From positions 115,173-179,172 of the forward strand of contig NZ_JACIJD010000011.1 in assembly GCF_014199205.1 (NCBI RefSeq): 64,000 bases of DNA, in the 5' to 3' direction. Below the pieces are notes generated by a model, which ran no database searches, was not told the DNA's origin, and saw only the letters and a list, made by a program, of their open reading frames with translations. Positions within the stretch are counted from its first letter, which is position 1, and each line of letters begins with the position of its first letter. Shown piece after piece: positions 9,253 through 18,587 of the stretch. The DNA comes from Muricoccus pecuniae. GTDB lineage: Bacteria > Pseudomonadota > Alphaproteobacteria > Acetobacterales > Acetobacteraceae. Made by a program: the position numbers and the translations under genes.

Positions 9253-10923
9253 ATGTTGCTGCGGACCAGGATCATCGCCGGCGTCATGGCCTCCGCGCTG
9301 ACGACGGCGGCCATCGGCGGCTTCGCCATGATGCGCACCTCGGCCATCGATGCCGAGACGAAGATGATCGCGACGAACTGGCTGCCCAGCGTCGACATGA
9401 TCGCGACGGCCTCCGAGGAGGTGCAGGTCTTCCGTCAGTCGGTCATGCGCCACGCGCTGGTTCGTACGGAAGCGGACAAGCGGGAGGTCGAGAGGCTGGC
9501 GGAGAACGTCGCCGGCCGCCTGAACGACTTCATGGCGCGCTATCCCGAGATGCTCACCGGCCAGGAGGAGAAGGCGATCTTCGACACGGTCCGGCCGGCC
9601 TGGGAGGCCTATGCGCGGGAGGCGAAGGTGACGTTCGACCTCTCGCGTGCCGGCCGGGACGAGGAGGTGCTCGCGCGCATCCTCGGCGTCAACGCGGCGC
9701 GCGCGCGCGACCTGACCGCGGCGTTCCAGCGGCTGAAGGAATACAACAGGAAGGGAAGCGAGGGCAGCGCGACCGAGGCGAGCCAGATGGTCGTCAGCAG
9801 CCTCATCTTCATCAGCGTCGCGACCCTTCTCGCGCTCCTCGGTGCCGTGGTGGCCGTGGTCTGGCTCGTGCGCGGCGTCTCCCGCCCCGTGCTCGAGGTG
9901 GCCGGGACGATGCGCCGGATGGCGGGCGGCGAGCTGAACCTGGCCATTGCCGGCCAGGACCGGAAGGACGAAATCGGCGAGATGGCCCGCGCGCTGGAGG
10001 TGTTCCGCGTCAAGGTGGCCGATGGCGAGCGGCTCTCGGCCGAGCAGAAGAAGGGCGCGGAGGCGCAGCGCCAGCGGGGCGAGCGGCTGGACGGGCTGCT
10101 CAAGGACTTCGGGAGCCACATCCGGGAAACGCTGGACGGCACGCGCAGCGCCGCCGAGCGCCTGGGCCTGACGGCCGTGGATATGAGCCGCGCCGCGGAG
10201 CAGGGCACGCAGCTCACCGGCGCCCTCTCCGGCGCCTCGGACGGCGCTTCGGCAAACGCGCAGACCGCCGCGGCGGCGACGGAGGAGCTGACGGCCTCCA
10301 TCGGCGAGATCACCCGCCAGGTCGCCCGCTCGGCCGAGGTGGCGCGCCGCGCCGTGCAGGAGACGGAGCGGACGGACCGCACCGTGCGCGACCTGGCCGA
10401 GACGGCGAGCCGCATCGGCGAGGTGGTGCGGCTGATCAATAACATCGCCGGCCAGACGAATCTTCTCGCCCTCAACGCCACGATCGAGGCGGCCCGCGCC
10501 GGCGAGGCCGGCCGCGGCTTCGCCGTGGTGGCGAGCGAGGTGAAGAGCCTCGCTGCCCAGACCGCCAAGGCGACCGAGGAGATCGGGCAGCAGGTAGCCG
10601 GCATCCAGGGCGCGACCGGGCAGGCCGTGGAGGCAATCCAGGCGATCGGCGAGGTGGTCAGCGAGATCAACGAGACCACGAGCGCCATCGCCGCGGCGGT
10701 GGAGGAGCAGGGCGCGGCCACGCAGGAGATCGCCCGCAACGTGTCCGGCACGGCCGAGGCGGCGCAGGCCGTCAGCCGCGAGACGGGGGTGGTGCGCGAC
10801 GCGGCCGCGACCACCGGGGTCGCGGCCGGGCAGGTGCGGGATGCCTCAGCCGAGGTGTCGCGGCTCTCCGACGCACTGCGCGATCAGGTGAACCGCTTCA
10901 TGGCGGATGTACGGGCCGCGTGA
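9253..10923 (+). CDS. methyl-accepting chemotaxis protein
   Basis: A 556-residue transmembrane receptor. TM1 is at about residues 8-27, followed by a periplasmic four-helix-bundle-type sensor of about 150 residues. TM2 is around 180-202 ([20 protein letters not shown]). A HAMP domain follows ([20 protein letters not shown] lies in it), then a long cytoplasmic coiled coil. The signalling tip contains [20 protein letters not shown] and [17 protein letters not shown], the most conserved MCP region. Ligand unknown. No che genes are nearby. Confidence 0.95.
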   Translation: MLLRTRIIAGVMASALTTAAIGGFAMMRTSAIDAETKMIATNWLPSVDMIATASEEVQVFRQSVMRHALVRTEADKREVERLAENVAGRLNDFMARYPEMLTGQEEKAIFDTVRPAWEAYAREAKVTFDLSRAGRDEEVLARILGVNAARARDLTAAFQRLKEYNRKGSEGSATEASQMVVSSLIFISVATLLALLGAVVAVVWLVRGVSRPVLEVAGTMRRMAGGELNLAIAGQDRKDEIGEMARALEVFRVKVADGERLSAEQKKGAEAQRQRGERLDGLLKDFGSHIRETLDGTRSAAERLGLTAVDMSRAAEQGTQLTGALSGASDGASANAQTAAAATEELTASIGEITRQVARSAEVARRAVQETERTDRTVRDLAETASRIGEVVRLINNIAGQTNLLALNATIEAARAGEAGRGFAVVASEVKSLAAQTAKATEEIGQQVAGIQGATGQAVEAIQAIGEVVSEINETTSAIAAAVEEQGAATQEIARNVSGTAEAAQAVSRETGVVRDAAATTGVAAGQVRDASAEVSRLSDALRDQVNRFMADVRAA

Positions 10924-10932
10924 CGCGCCCGC

Positions 10933-10958
10933 GATGCGCGGCCGGGTGGCCGCGCATC
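10933..10958. terminator. hairpin between convergent MCP and phasin genes
   Basis: A perfect 11-bp stem (GATGCGCGGCC / GGCCGCGCATC) with a GGGT loop lies ten bases after the MCP stop. The phasin gene ends just beyond it, so it could serve both strands. There is no long U-tract. Confidence 0.6.
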
Positions 10959-10969
10959 CCTTGGGGGCG

Positions 10970-11401
10970 TCAGCCCTCCTTCTTCGCCACCATGCCGCGC
11001 ACCTCGTCCATCGCCTCCGAGAAGCGCTTGTTCAGCACCGTCAGCGCCTCGGAGTTCGACTTCTGGATGAGGTCCGCCAGCTCCTTCATGTTGGCCACGG
11101 CCCTCTCATAGGTGGCCTTGACCATATCGGCTTGGCGGGCGGCGCGGTCCTGGGGGTTGGCGCCGGTGGCGGTGCCGCGCACGGCATCCGTCATCTCCGT
11201 CATGGATTGCTGAAGGATCTCCATGTGGCGCCGGGCCACGGCCTGCGCGCCCTCGAGCGCCACGCGATTGGCGGCGGAGAGCGCCTCGAGGTTGCGGCGC
11301 TGCGCGGCGGCCAGGGCCTCCACGTCCAGCATGGGCATCCTCATCTCGGAGAGGAGGCGCATCGGGTCCATCTCCGGCGGCAGGGTGGGGCGGTCGGACA
11401 T
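10970..11401 (-). CDS. phasin-family protein
   Basis: A 143-residue, almost wholly helical, hydrophilic protein. The central part (AAQRRNLEALSAANRVALEGAQ followed by heptad-like helices and MKELADLIQKSNSEALTVL) matches the phasin fold that coats polyhydroxyalkanoate granules. No PHA synthase gene is in the window. The ATG at 11401 is chosen because AGGAGG lies six bases upstream; another ATG at 11407 directly abuts that sequence. Granule binding is inferred from family only. Confidence 0.8.
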   Translation of the reverse strand: MSDRPTLPPEMDPMRLLSEMRMPMLDVEALAAAQRRNLEALSAANRVALEGAQAVARRHMEILQQSMTEMTDAVRGTATGANPQDRAARQADMVKATYERAVANMKELADLIQKSNSEALTVLNKRFSEAMDEVRGMVAKKEG

Positions 11402-11484
11402 CGGCATCCTCCTTTTTGGGTCGGGGCCTCATCCTGGCCCCTCACGCCCCGGCGCCGCAAGCGCGACCGGGTTTCAGCGATGCG

Positions 11485-12291
11485 TCAGGACGGCAGCATG
11501 TCCCCGGGGCCGCCGGGCTTGCGCGGCTCGGAAGGGGTGGGCGGTCCATCCGTCAGGCCGGAGGCGGAGGGCGGCAGGTCCGCGGGCGGGGCAGCCGGAT
11601 CGGATGCGGCCGGATCGAGCGAGGCTACCATGATCCCCGTATCGGCCAGGGGCGGATCGACGGTGCCTCCCGGCGCCCCGCCGCCCATCTCATCGAGCGG
11701 GAGCGTCTCCGCCTCGGTCAGGCGCAGGGTGCGGGCCACGCGCTCGGCCCGGTCCAGCGCGCGGTCCAGCGCGGCCATGGTGGGGCCGAGATCGACGCTC
11801 TCATCCCCCTCCCAGGCACGGGCGGCCGAGAGCCACACGCCGGCCAGCCCCTGCACGCGCAGGGCGCCGCGGATGCCGGCCGTGGACACGCCCGCCCCTT
11901 CCAGCGTCCAGGCCATGGAGGCCATGAGGATGGGGGAGAGCAGCAGGGCTGAGAGCGGGTCCCGCATGAGGTCGCGCTGCATGCGCAGGATCCCGTCCCG
12001 GTGCGGGGCCAGCGCGTCGAAGCGGCGCATCAGCAGGTCGAAGACCCGGTCCCGCGCCGTGCCGAAGCCCATCTGGCCGGGCACCGTGCCCTCCAGCACC
12101 GCCTGGTCCACCACACGGGCATGGGCGCGCAGCAGGTCCACCGGCGTCGCGTAGCGGCCGCGCAGATCGGCGAGGCTCTCGCCACTCTCCTCCGCGATGC
12201 GCGCGAAGGTGGTGCCGTGCCAGCCATGGCGGGCGACGACGCGCCAGAAGGCGTCCAGGAGGGCCGGGGAGGGAGGGTCGCGGGTGTCCAT
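11485..12291 (-). CDS. TetR-fold / COQ9-like protein
   Basis: A 268-residue protein. The N-terminal ~60 residues resemble a TetR helix-turn-helix (ARHGWHGTTFARIAEESGES). The middle (RDRVFDLLMRRFDAL, SMAWTLEGAG, DLGPTMAALDRALDRAERVA) resembles the COQ9 family of ubiquinone-biosynthesis lipid-binding proteins, which share the TetR fold. The last ~60 residues are low-complexity and proline-rich. It could be a transcription factor or a COQ9-type accessory protein; the UbiK gene nearby mildly favours the latter. It lies downstream of proC on the same strand, separated by 65 bases. Confidence 0.72.
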   Translation of the reverse strand: MDTRDPPSPALLDAFWRVVARHGWHGTTFARIAEESGESLADLRGRYATPVDLLRAHARVVDQAVLEGTVPGQMGFGTARDRVFDLLMRRFDALAPHRDGILRMQRDLMRDPLSALLLSPILMASMAWTLEGAGVSTAGIRGALRVQGLAGVWLSAARAWEGDESVDLGPTMAALDRALDRAERVARTLRLTEAETLPLDEMGGGAPGGTVDPPLADTGIMVASLDPAASDPAAPPADLPPSASGLTDGPPTPSEPRKPGGPGDMLPS

Positions 12292-12356
12292 CGTGCTGCA
12301 ACATGGCCCATCCCGCCCCCGTATCAACCGTTGGGGATCAACCGTCGCCTCACTTC

Positions 12357-13175
12357 CTATCCCGCCAGCTCGCGGGAGCGCCGGGTGGCGGCGTCGATCG
12401 CGCGGGGGATCAGATCCGGCCAGGCGTGCTCGGCCATCAGCACGGCCAGGGCTTGCTCCGTCGTGCCCTTGGGGGAGGTGACGTTCCGGCGGAGCACCGC
12501 CGCGTCCTCCGCGCTGCGGGCGAGCAGCGCGCCGGACCCGGCGACCGTGGCCCGGGCCATGCGCCGGGCGAGGTCGGGCGGCACGCCCTGCTCGGCCGCC
12601 GCCTTCTCCAGCAGCTCGGCCAGGAGGAAGACATAGGCCGGGCCGCCGCCCGAGACGGCGGTGACGGGGTCGATCAGGCTCTCCGCCTCCACCCAGGCCA
12701 CCTCGCCCGTGGCGGTCAGCAGCGCATCGGCGAGCGCCTTCTGGGCGGAGGAGACGCGGCGCCCGGCGCAGGCGGCGGTGAAGCCCTGGCCGATGGCCGC
12801 CGGGGTGTTGGGCATGGCGCGCACCACCGCCGCGCCGTCGAGCAGCCCGTCGAGGACCGAGATCGTCTTGCCCGCCATGATGGAGAGGAAGAGCGCCCCG
12901 CCGCGCGCGAAGGGCCGATAGGCCGGGAGGGCGGCCTCGGCCGCCTGCGGCTTGATCGCGAGCACCACGGCCTCCGCGACGAAGCCCGAGGGGATGGACT
13001 CCGCGTCCGGCACCACCTCCACCTCCGGACGGTGGGCGAAGGCCTCGGTGGAGAGCTTGTGGGGCTCGACGACCACGGCGCGGGAGAGGCCGCGCTCCAG
13101 CCATCCCTGGAGCAGCGCGCCCCCCATCTTGCCGCAGCCGACCAGCAGGACGGGCGGCAGAACCTCAGCGGACAT
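12357..13175 (-). CDS. proC: pyrroline-5-carboxylate reductase
   Basis: A 272-residue NAD(P)H-dependent enzyme for the last step of proline synthesis. The N-terminal Rossmann motif is VGCGKMGGALLQGW. VRAMPNTPA near residue 115 and the C-terminal signature containing SGGGPAYVF and VTSPKGTTEQAL are diagnostic. The start is the ATG at 13175. It lies 55 bases downstream of the YbjN-domain gene, and a COQ9-like gene follows, so the three may be co-transcribed. Confidence 0.96.
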   Translation of the reverse strand: MSAEVLPPVLLVGCGKMGGALLQGWLERGLSRAVVVEPHKLSTEAFAHRPEVEVVPDAESIPSGFVAEAVVLAIKPQAAEAALPAYRPFARGGALFLSIMAGKTISVLDGLLDGAAVVRAMPNTPAAIGQGFTAACAGRRVSSAQKALADALLTATGEVAWVEAESLIDPVTAVSGGGPAYVFLLAELLEKAAAEQGVPPDLARRMARATVAGSGALLARSAEDAAVLRRNVTSPKGTTEQALAVLMAEHAWPDLIPRAIDAATRRSRELAG

Positions 13176-13230
13176 CAGGCAATCCCTCGAAACCTCGGCG
13201 CCCCCGCGCAGGGTGGCGGGAGCCAGGGTT

Positions 13231-13734
13231 TCAGGCTTCGCCCACGCAGTCCAGCATGGCCGCGGCCAGCGCCTCGGCGGGCGGCTTGCCACCCCAGAGG
13301 ACGAACTGAAAGGCGGGGAAGAAGCGCTCGCACTCGGTGATCGCGATGTCCACCATGTCCTCCAGGCTCTCGACGCTCGCGGCGCGGGCGCCGCGGAGGA
13401 GGACGGCGTGGCGGAAGACGGGAATGCCCTCCTCACCCTCCAGCCCGAAATGGCCGATCCAGAGCTTCTCGTTCGCCAGCGCCAGCAGCTCGTGCAGCTT
13501 GGCGCGGGCGCCGGCGGGCACCTTCATGTCGAAGGCGCAGGTGAAGTGCATCGCGCTGATTTCAGTGGACCAGGCGAAATGCAGGCCGTAGTCGCACCAC
13601 TTGCCGGGAGCCTCGGCGGCCATCTCTCCATCGGAGCGACGGTCGAAGGCCCATTCGTTGGCCGCCACGATCTGCTCGACCACGTCGAGTGGATTGGCGG
13701 CCTTGTCCCGGTCGGCAGCGAGGGTGGCTGACAT
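13231..13734 (-). CDS. YbjN domain-containing protein
   Basis: A 167-residue protein matching the YbjN family: an N-terminal NPLDVVEQIVAANEWAFDR helix, a beta-rich centre, and a C-terminal helical half with LALANEKLWIGHFGL. In alphaproteobacteria YbjN proteins often precede proC, as here. The family is related to type III secretion chaperone folds, but its role in proline metabolism is not established. A strong GGAGGTGA lies upstream of the ATG at 13734. Confidence 0.88.
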   Translation of the reverse strand: MSATLAADRDKAANPLDVVEQIVAANEWAFDRRSDGEMAAEAPGKWCDYGLHFAWSTEISAMHFTCAFDMKVPAGARAKLHELLALANEKLWIGHFGLEGEEGIPVFRHAVLLRGARAASVESLEDMVDIAITECERFFPAFQFVLWGGKPPAEALAAAMLDCVGEA

Positions 13735-13893
13735 AGAGTCACCTCCTATCCCGAGACGGGCAGACCCCCCGAGTCTGGTATCGAATCGGTGGGATCAGCC
13801 CCAACAGCTTGATACTGCGATGCCGAACGCGGCAGCAAGGGCGTTGGCTTCACGTCCCAAGGCGTGAGCAACACCTGTGTTGCGCGGGCGCCG

Positions 13894-14325
13894 CTACTCG
13901 CCGTCCCCGCCCGCATCGCCGCCGCCGGCCCCGCCGCCCTCGCCCGCGCCGCTCTCGCTGCTCCCGGGCTCCGGGTTGCCGCCGCCGGCGCCCGTCTCGG
14001 AGGGGGCCGCGGCCGGCATGGCGTCCAGCCGCATTTCCAGCGCCGCCATGCGGACGGCCAGGGCCTCGGCCTCCTCCCGCGCCCGGCGGGCCACCTCCAG
14101 CGCCGCGTCCAGCTCCTCGCGCTTCACGAGGTTCAGCCGCGCGACGAAGGCCTCCGTCTGGGCCTGCACCATGCTGTCGATCTCGGCCCTGAGCCCGGCC
14201 AGCACGGAGAAGGCGCCGCCCGCGACGCCCGCGAGGTCATCGAAGAACTTGCCGCGCCCGCCGCCCATGCCGCCGCCGAAGCCGCGCCCGAAGGGGCCCG
14301 AACCGCCCTGACCACCGTCCTGCAT
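13894..14325 (-). CDS. ubiK: UbiK-family ubiquinone biosynthesis accessory factor
   Basis: A 143-residue protein. The BMFP/UbiK domain spans about residues 25-105: FFDDLAGVAGGAF, then a coiled-coil helix with VKREELDAALEVARRAREEAEAL. UbiK proteins are membrane-associated trimers that assist the Ubi complex in aerobic ubiquinone synthesis. The C-terminal ~40 residues are a Gly/Glu/Ser-rich tail and the N-terminus is glycine-rich, both low complexity. Family call is good; the ubiquinone role follows from studies of homologues. Confidence 0.82.
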   Translation of the reverse strand: MQDGGQGGSGPFGRGFGGGMGGGRGKFFDDLAGVAGGAFSVLAGLRAEIDSMVQAQTEAFVARLNLVKREELDAALEVARRAREEAEALAVRMAALEMRLDAMPAAAPSETGAGGGNPEPGSSESGAGEGGGAGGGDAGGDGE

Positions 14326-14409
14326 GACCTGCCTCCAGTCGAATCCCGGGGCTTACATGGCCCCGCCGGGCCGCCGGGCGTAGACCCCCGGGGCGCGGGG
14401 CACAAGAAA

Positions 14410-14438
14410 GGGGCGGGACGGCACCGCCGCCCCGCCCC
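14410..14438 (-). terminator. terminator after the TerC-family gene
   Basis: An 8-bp stem (GGGGCGGG / CCCGCCCC) lies about 20 bases beyond the TerC-family stop. Read on the minus strand it is followed by TTTCTT. Confidence 0.65.
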
Positions 14439-14459
14439 GATCGACGCCGCGCCCGGTGG

Positions 14460-15461
14460 CTAGCGCCCGGCCTCCTCGGCCAGACGGGCCCTGCCCGGCC
14501 GCGTCTTCCACAGGCTGTAGGCGACGCCCGCGACGAGAATGCCGAAGGTGACGCCGAGCGAGATGGCGGGCGGGATCTTCGCGAGGCCCAGCATGTCCGC
14601 CAGGAAGATCTTCGAGCCGATGAAGATCAGCACCGCCGCCAGGGCGACCTTCAGGTACTCGAAGCGGTGGATCATCGCGGCGAGCGCGAAGTACAGCGCG
14701 CGCAGGCCGAGGATGGCGAAGATGTTCGAGGTGTAGACGATGAAGGGGTCCGTCGTGATCGCGAAGATCGCGGGCACGGAGTCCACGGCGAAGATGACGT
14801 CCGCCACCTCCACCATCACCAGCGCCAGGAAGAGCGGCGTGACGAAGAGGGCGGGCCGGCCGGTGACGGGGTGGGGGAGGCGCACGAAGAAGCGCTCCCC
14901 GTGATGCGTCTCCGTCACGTTCAGGCGGCGCTTCATCAACCGCAGCAGCGGGTTCTGGTCGAGCGGCTTCTCCGCGCCGTCCGAGAGTAGCATCTTCACC
15001 CCCGTCGCGACGAGGAAGGCGGCGAAGAGGTAGAGCACCCAGGAGAAGCTCGTCACCAGCGCCGCGCCGAAGCCGATCATGATCGCGCGCAGCACGATGA
15101 CGCCGAGGATGCCCCAGAACAGCACGCGGTGCTGGTAGATCCGCGGCACGGCGAAGAAGGAGAAGATCATCGCGATGACGAAGACGTTGTCCATCGCCAG
15201 CGTCTTCTCCACGACGAAGCCGGTGAGGTAGTTCATCCCGGACTCCGCGCCGAGATGCCACCAGACCAGCCCGCCGAAGCCGAGGCCGAGCGCGATGTAG
15301 AGGGCCGAGAGGCGCAGGCTCTCGCTCACCCCGATCTCGTGGTTCTCTCGGTGCAGGACGCCGAGGTCGAAGGCGAGAAGCGCGACGACGAGGCCGAGAA
15401 AGCCGAGCCACATCCAGGCGGGCGTTCCCAGCCACTCGGCAAGCAAGAAGGCGGACTCCAT
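14460..15461 (-). CDS. TerC-family integral membrane protein
   Basis: A 333-residue protein with about nine membrane helices. TerC-family motifs with membrane acidic residues are clear: ALLAFDLGVLHR, EKTLAMDNVFVIAMIF and VEVADVIFAVDSVPAIFAIT. Homologues such as Alx and MeeY export manganese or load metals on secreted proteins; tellurite resistance is the historical name. No ter cluster is near. The ATG at 15461 has GGAG eight bases upstream; a GTG three codons earlier is possible. I looked for a yybP-ykoY manganese riboswitch upstream and could not recognise one. Confidence 0.93.
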   Translation of the reverse strand: MESAFLLAEWLGTPAWMWLGFLGLVVALLAFDLGVLHRENHEIGVSESLRLSALYIALGLGFGGLVWWHLGAESGMNYLTGFVVEKTLAMDNVFVIAMIFSFFAVPRIYQHRVLFWGILGVIVLRAIMIGFGAALVTSFSWVLYLFAAFLVATGVKMLLSDGAEKPLDQNPLLRLMKRRLNVTETHHGERFFVRLPHPVTGRPALFVTPLFLALVMVEVADVIFAVDSVPAIFAITTDPFIVYTSNIFAILGLRALYFALAAMIHRFEYLKVALAAVLIFIGSKIFLADMLGLAKIPPAISLGVTFGILVAGVAYSLWKTRPGRARLAEEAGR

Positions 15462-15732
15462 GCGGGTCACTCCATGCCGGCCGTGATGCCGAAGAGTGAT
15501 CCGACATCGCGGCGCGGCCGGCAGCGCTCGCCAGAGGGGCCCGGATCAGGGGTTCCGGGGGAGGAGCTAGGGGGCTCGCGAAGCGGCTTCAAGAAGTGCT
15601 GCCCGCCCGCGATTCCGTTCGGTTCCAGTTCCGTTTCGTTGGATCGAACGATGCCCTCACCGGCGCGGCATTTCCCGGCCGGGGTGTTCGGGCCTATACC
15701 CCGCGGCCCCGGAACCACGGCAAGGGCCGCCC

Positions 15733-16710
15733 ATGTTTCTCGTCACCGGCGGCGCCGGCTTCATCGGCTCCAACCTCGTCGCCGCCCTCTCCGCGCGCGG
15801 GGAGGAGGTGATGGTTTGCGACCGGCTGCGGGACGGGCCGAAGTGGCGCAACATCGCGGAGGCCGTCATCGCCGGGGTCCTGCCGCCGGAGGATCTGCCG
15901 CGCTGGCTGGAAGGGGCGCCGAAGCTCCGGGCGGTGTTCCATCTCGGCGCCGTCTCGGCCACCACCGTCACCGACGGGGACCTCGTGGCGGCCAGCAACC
16001 TGAACCTCACCTTGCATCTCTGGGACTGGTGCGCGCGGCACCGCGTGCCGCTGATCTACGCCTCCTCCGCTGCCACCTATGGCGACGGCGCGCAGGGCTT
16101 CGACGACGACGCCGATCCCCGCGCCCTCGCGCGCCTCAGGCCCCTCAACCTCTACGGCTGGTCGAAGCACGCGACGGACCGGCGGATCGTGCAGATGCTC
16201 GGCGCCGGGGGTGCCGCGCCGCCGCAATGGGCGGGGCTGAAGTTCTTCAACGTCTACGGCCCGGGGGAGGCGCATAAGGGCCGCATGGCGAGCGTGGTGC
16301 TGCACAAGTGGCGCCAGGTGGCCGCCGGCGAGCCCGCCACCCTCTTCGCCTCCGACCGGCCGGACATCGAGGATGGCGGCCAGCTCCGCGACTTCGTGCA
16401 TGTGGAGGACTGCGTGGCCGCGATGCTCTGGCTGGCGGAGAACCCGCGGGTGAGCGGGCTGTTCAACATCGGCACGGGGCGGGCGCGCAGCTTCGCCGAC
16501 CTCGCCCGCGCGATCTACGCCGCCCGCCAGCAGCCGCCCGACATCCGCTACATCCCCATGCCCGAGGACCTCCGCGGCAAGTACCAATACTTCACCGAGG
16601 CCCGCATGGACCGCCTGCTTGGGGCCGGCTTCGACCGCCCACCCCTATCGCTGGAGGAGGGCGTCGCGCGCTATGTCCGCCAGCTCGACGCCGGAGAGGT
16701 GCCCGCTTGA
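15733..16710 (+). CDS. hldD: ADP-L-glycero-D-manno-heptose 6-epimerase
   Basis: A 325-residue extended short-chain dehydrogenase. The N-terminal NAD(P) motif is VTGGAGFIGSN; SAATYG precedes the catalytic YGWSK; FNVYGPGEAHKGRMASV and FVHVEDCV fit the heptose-epimerase subgroup. It makes the ADP-L,D-heptose precursor for lipopolysaccharide inner core. Its TGA stop overlaps the TTG start of lgt, and four genes follow with almost no spacing, so hldD-lgt-methyltransferase-pgeF looks like one operon. Confidence 0.93.
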   Translation: MFLVTGGAGFIGSNLVAALSARGEEVMVCDRLRDGPKWRNIAEAVIAGVLPPEDLPRWLEGAPKLRAVFHLGAVSATTVTDGDLVAASNLNLTLHLWDWCARHRVPLIYASSAATYGDGAQGFDDDADPRALARLRPLNLYGWSKHATDRRIVQMLGAGGAAPPQWAGLKFFNVYGPGEAHKGRMASVVLHKWRQVAAGEPATLFASDRPDIEDGGQLRDFVHVEDCVAAMLWLAENPRVSGLFNIGTGRARSFADLARAIYAARQQPPDIRYIPMPEDLRGKYQYFTEARMDRLLGAGFDRPPLSLEEGVARYVRQLDAGEVPA

Positions 16711-17516
16711 TCCCCGCCATCCTCTTCCCCGCCTTCGACCCCGTGGCGCTGGCCATCGGGCCGGTCGTCATCCGCTGGTACGCGCTGGCCTATATCGCCG
16801 GCATCGTCATCGCCTGGCGCATCGTACGGCACCTCGTGACGAAGCACCCCGTCGCGGGCACGCCGGAGCAGGCGGACGACTTCGTCACCTGGGCGACGCT
16901 CGGCGTCATCCTGGGCGGGCGCATCGGCTACGTGCTGTTCTACCGGCCCGACATCATCCTGAGCGCGCCCTGGGAGATCGCCTATCTCTGGCATGGCGGC
17001 ATGTCCTTCCACGGCGGCGCGGCGGGGGTGATCGTCGCGCTCGCCCTGTTCTGCCGGCACAACCGCATCCCTTTCCTCCTCTTTTCCGACCGGGTGACGA
17101 GCGCGGTGCCCATCGGCCTCGGCCTCGGGCGGCTGGCGAACTTCGTGAACGGGGAGCTGTGGGGCCGCACCACCGACGTGCCCTGGGGCGTGATCTTCCC
17201 CCATGCCGGGCCGGAGCCGCGCCACCCCTCCCAGCTCTACCAGGCGGCGATGGAGGGGGTGATCCTGCTGGTCATCCTGCAGTGGATCATCCGCACGCCC
17301 TCCCTCCGCGCCCGCCCGGGCTTCACGGCCGGCGCCTTCCTCGCGGGCTACGGCGTTGCGCGCATTATCGGCGAGTTCTTCCGCCAGCCCGACCCGCAGC
17401 TCGGCTTCCTCTTCGCCGGCGCAACCATGGGGCAGCTCCTCTCCGTGCCGATGGTGCTGGTGGGCGCGTGGCTGATGGCGCGCAGCCGCCGCGCGGTGGA
17501 GGTCCCCGCCGCGTGA
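16707..17516 (+). CDS. lgt: prolipoprotein diacylglyceryl transferase
   Basis: A 269-residue inner-membrane enzyme that moves diacylglycerol from phosphatidylglycerol to the lipobox cysteine of prolipoproteins. Seven or so hydrophobic segments; the Lgt signature is present as GLGRLANFVNGELWGR with the essential arginine and asparagine, then HPSQLYQAAMEG. MSFHGGAAG and the C-terminal GEFFRQPD also match. The start is a TTG at 16707 that overlaps the hldD stop, with GGAGAGG upstream; no ATG or GTG gives the full family N-terminus (IPAILFPAFDPVA). Confidence 0.94.
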   Translation: MIPAILFPAFDPVALAIGPVVIRWYALAYIAGIVIAWRIVRHLVTKHPVAGTPEQADDFVTWATLGVILGGRIGYVLFYRPDIILSAPWEIAYLWHGGMSFHGGAAGVIVALALFCRHNRIPFLLFSDRVTSAVPIGLGLGRLANFVNGELWGRTTDVPWGVIFPHAGPEPRHPSQLYQAAMEGVILLVILQWIIRTPSLRARPGFTAGAFLAGYGVARIIGEFFRQPDPQLGFLFAGATMGQLLSVPMVLVGAWLMARSRRAVEVPAA

Positions 17517-17598
17517 GCGGCTCATCGAGCAAGGCCCGCGTGAGCGGCCTGGCGAAGAGCGTCGCGTGAGCGGCCCGGCGGGAGGCCCCGCGTGAGCG
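17511..17598. repeat. 26-27-bp degenerate tandem repeat at the lgt/methyltransferase junction
   Basis: The core GCGTGAGCG occurs at 17511, 17538, 17564 and 17590, so about 3.3 units of a 26-27-bp repeat fill the space between two genes. The first copy contains the lgt stop codon and the last supplies the GTG start of the next gene. The spacer parts of the units have diverged. Confidence 0.75.
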
Positions 17599-18587
17599 CG
17601 CCGGAGCGGCTGGATGCCTTCATGGCCCGCGCCAACGCGGCCTATTACGCCGGGCGCGACCCCTTCGGCGCGGGCGGCGACTTCACGACCTCTCCCGAGA
17701 TCACCCAAGCCTTCGGCGAGTGCCTTGGCCTCTGGGCCGCCGTGACCTGGGTGACGATGGGTCGCCCGGATCCCGTGATCCTCGCCGAGGCCGGGCCGGG
17801 GCGCGGCACGCTGATGGCCGACGCCTTGCGCGCGGTGGAGGGCGCGATGCCGGATTTCGCCCGCGCCGCCCGGCTGCACCTGATCGAGACCTCCCCCCTG
17901 CTGCGGGAGGCCCAGCGCGCCCGCCTGCCCGCCGCCACCTGGCACGAGACGGCGGAGAGCCTCCCCCCCGGCCCCCTGATCCTGCTGGCCAACGAGTTCC
18001 TGGACGCCCTGCCCATCCGCCAGTTCGTCCGCCGCGGCGGTGCCTGGGCCGAGCGCTGGGTGGAGGACGGCGCCTTCGCCGAGCGCCCCGCCCCCGACAC
18101 GCCGCTTCCCGATGCGGGGGAGGAGGGTGAGATCCGCGAGGTGAACGAGCCCGCCCGCGCCCTGGCCGCCGCCCTCGGCGCGCGGCTGGCGGAGCAGGGG
18201 GGCGCCGCCCTGTTCATCGACTACGGTCCGGCGCGGAGCGGGCCGGGGGACAGCCTCCAGGCCATCCGGGACCGGCAGGCGGCCGACCCGCTGCGGGACC
18301 CCGGCACGGCCGACCTCACCGCCCATGTCGATTTCGAGGCCCTGGCCGAGGCCGCTCGCGCGGCCGGCGCCGCGGCGCACGGGCCGGTGCCGCAGGGGGT
18401 GTTCCTCGCCCGCCTCGGCCTGCACAGCCGCGCGGCCGCGCTCGCCTCGGCCGATGCCGGGCGCGGGGCCCGCCACATCGAGGCCGCCACCCGCCTGACC
18501 GCGCCCGAGGCGATGGGGCGGCTGTTCAAGGCGCTGGTCCTGTGCCACCCGGACCTCTCCACCCCGCCCGGCTTCGAACCCGCATGA
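17592..18587 (+). CDS. MidA/NDUFAF7-family SAM-dependent methyltransferase
   Basis: A 331-residue class I methyltransferase of the DUF185 family. Diagnostic features are the N-terminal DPFGAGGDFTTSPEITQAFGE, the SAM motif VILAEAGPGRGTLMAD, HLIETSPLLRE, LLANEFLDALP and FIDYGP. The mitochondrial member NDUFAF7/MidA methylates an arginine of a complex I subunit during assembly; the bacterial substrate is not established. The GTG start has GGGAGG seven bases upstream. The stop overlaps the pgeF start (ATGA). Confidence 0.92.
   Translation: MSAPERLDAFMARANAAYYAGRDPFGAGGDFTTSPEITQAFGECLGLWAAVTWVTMGRPDPVILAEAGPGRGTLMADALRAVEGAMPDFARAARLHLIETSPLLREAQRARLPAATWHETAESLPPGPLILLANEFLDALPIRQFVRRGGAWAERWVEDGAFAERPAPDTPLPDAGEEGEIREVNEPARALAAALGARLAEQGGAALFIDYGPARSGPGDSLQAIRDRQAADPLRDPGTADLTAHVDFEALAEAARAAGAAAHGPVPQGVFLARLGLHSRAAALASADAGRGARHIEAATRLTAPEAMGRLFKALVLCHPDLSTPPGFEPA

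Noticed and set aside
15470..15732. Possible manganese (yybP-ykoY) riboswitch before the TerC-family gene
   Set aside because: The conserved loop sequences of that riboswitch could not be found in the 260-base region on the relevant strand.
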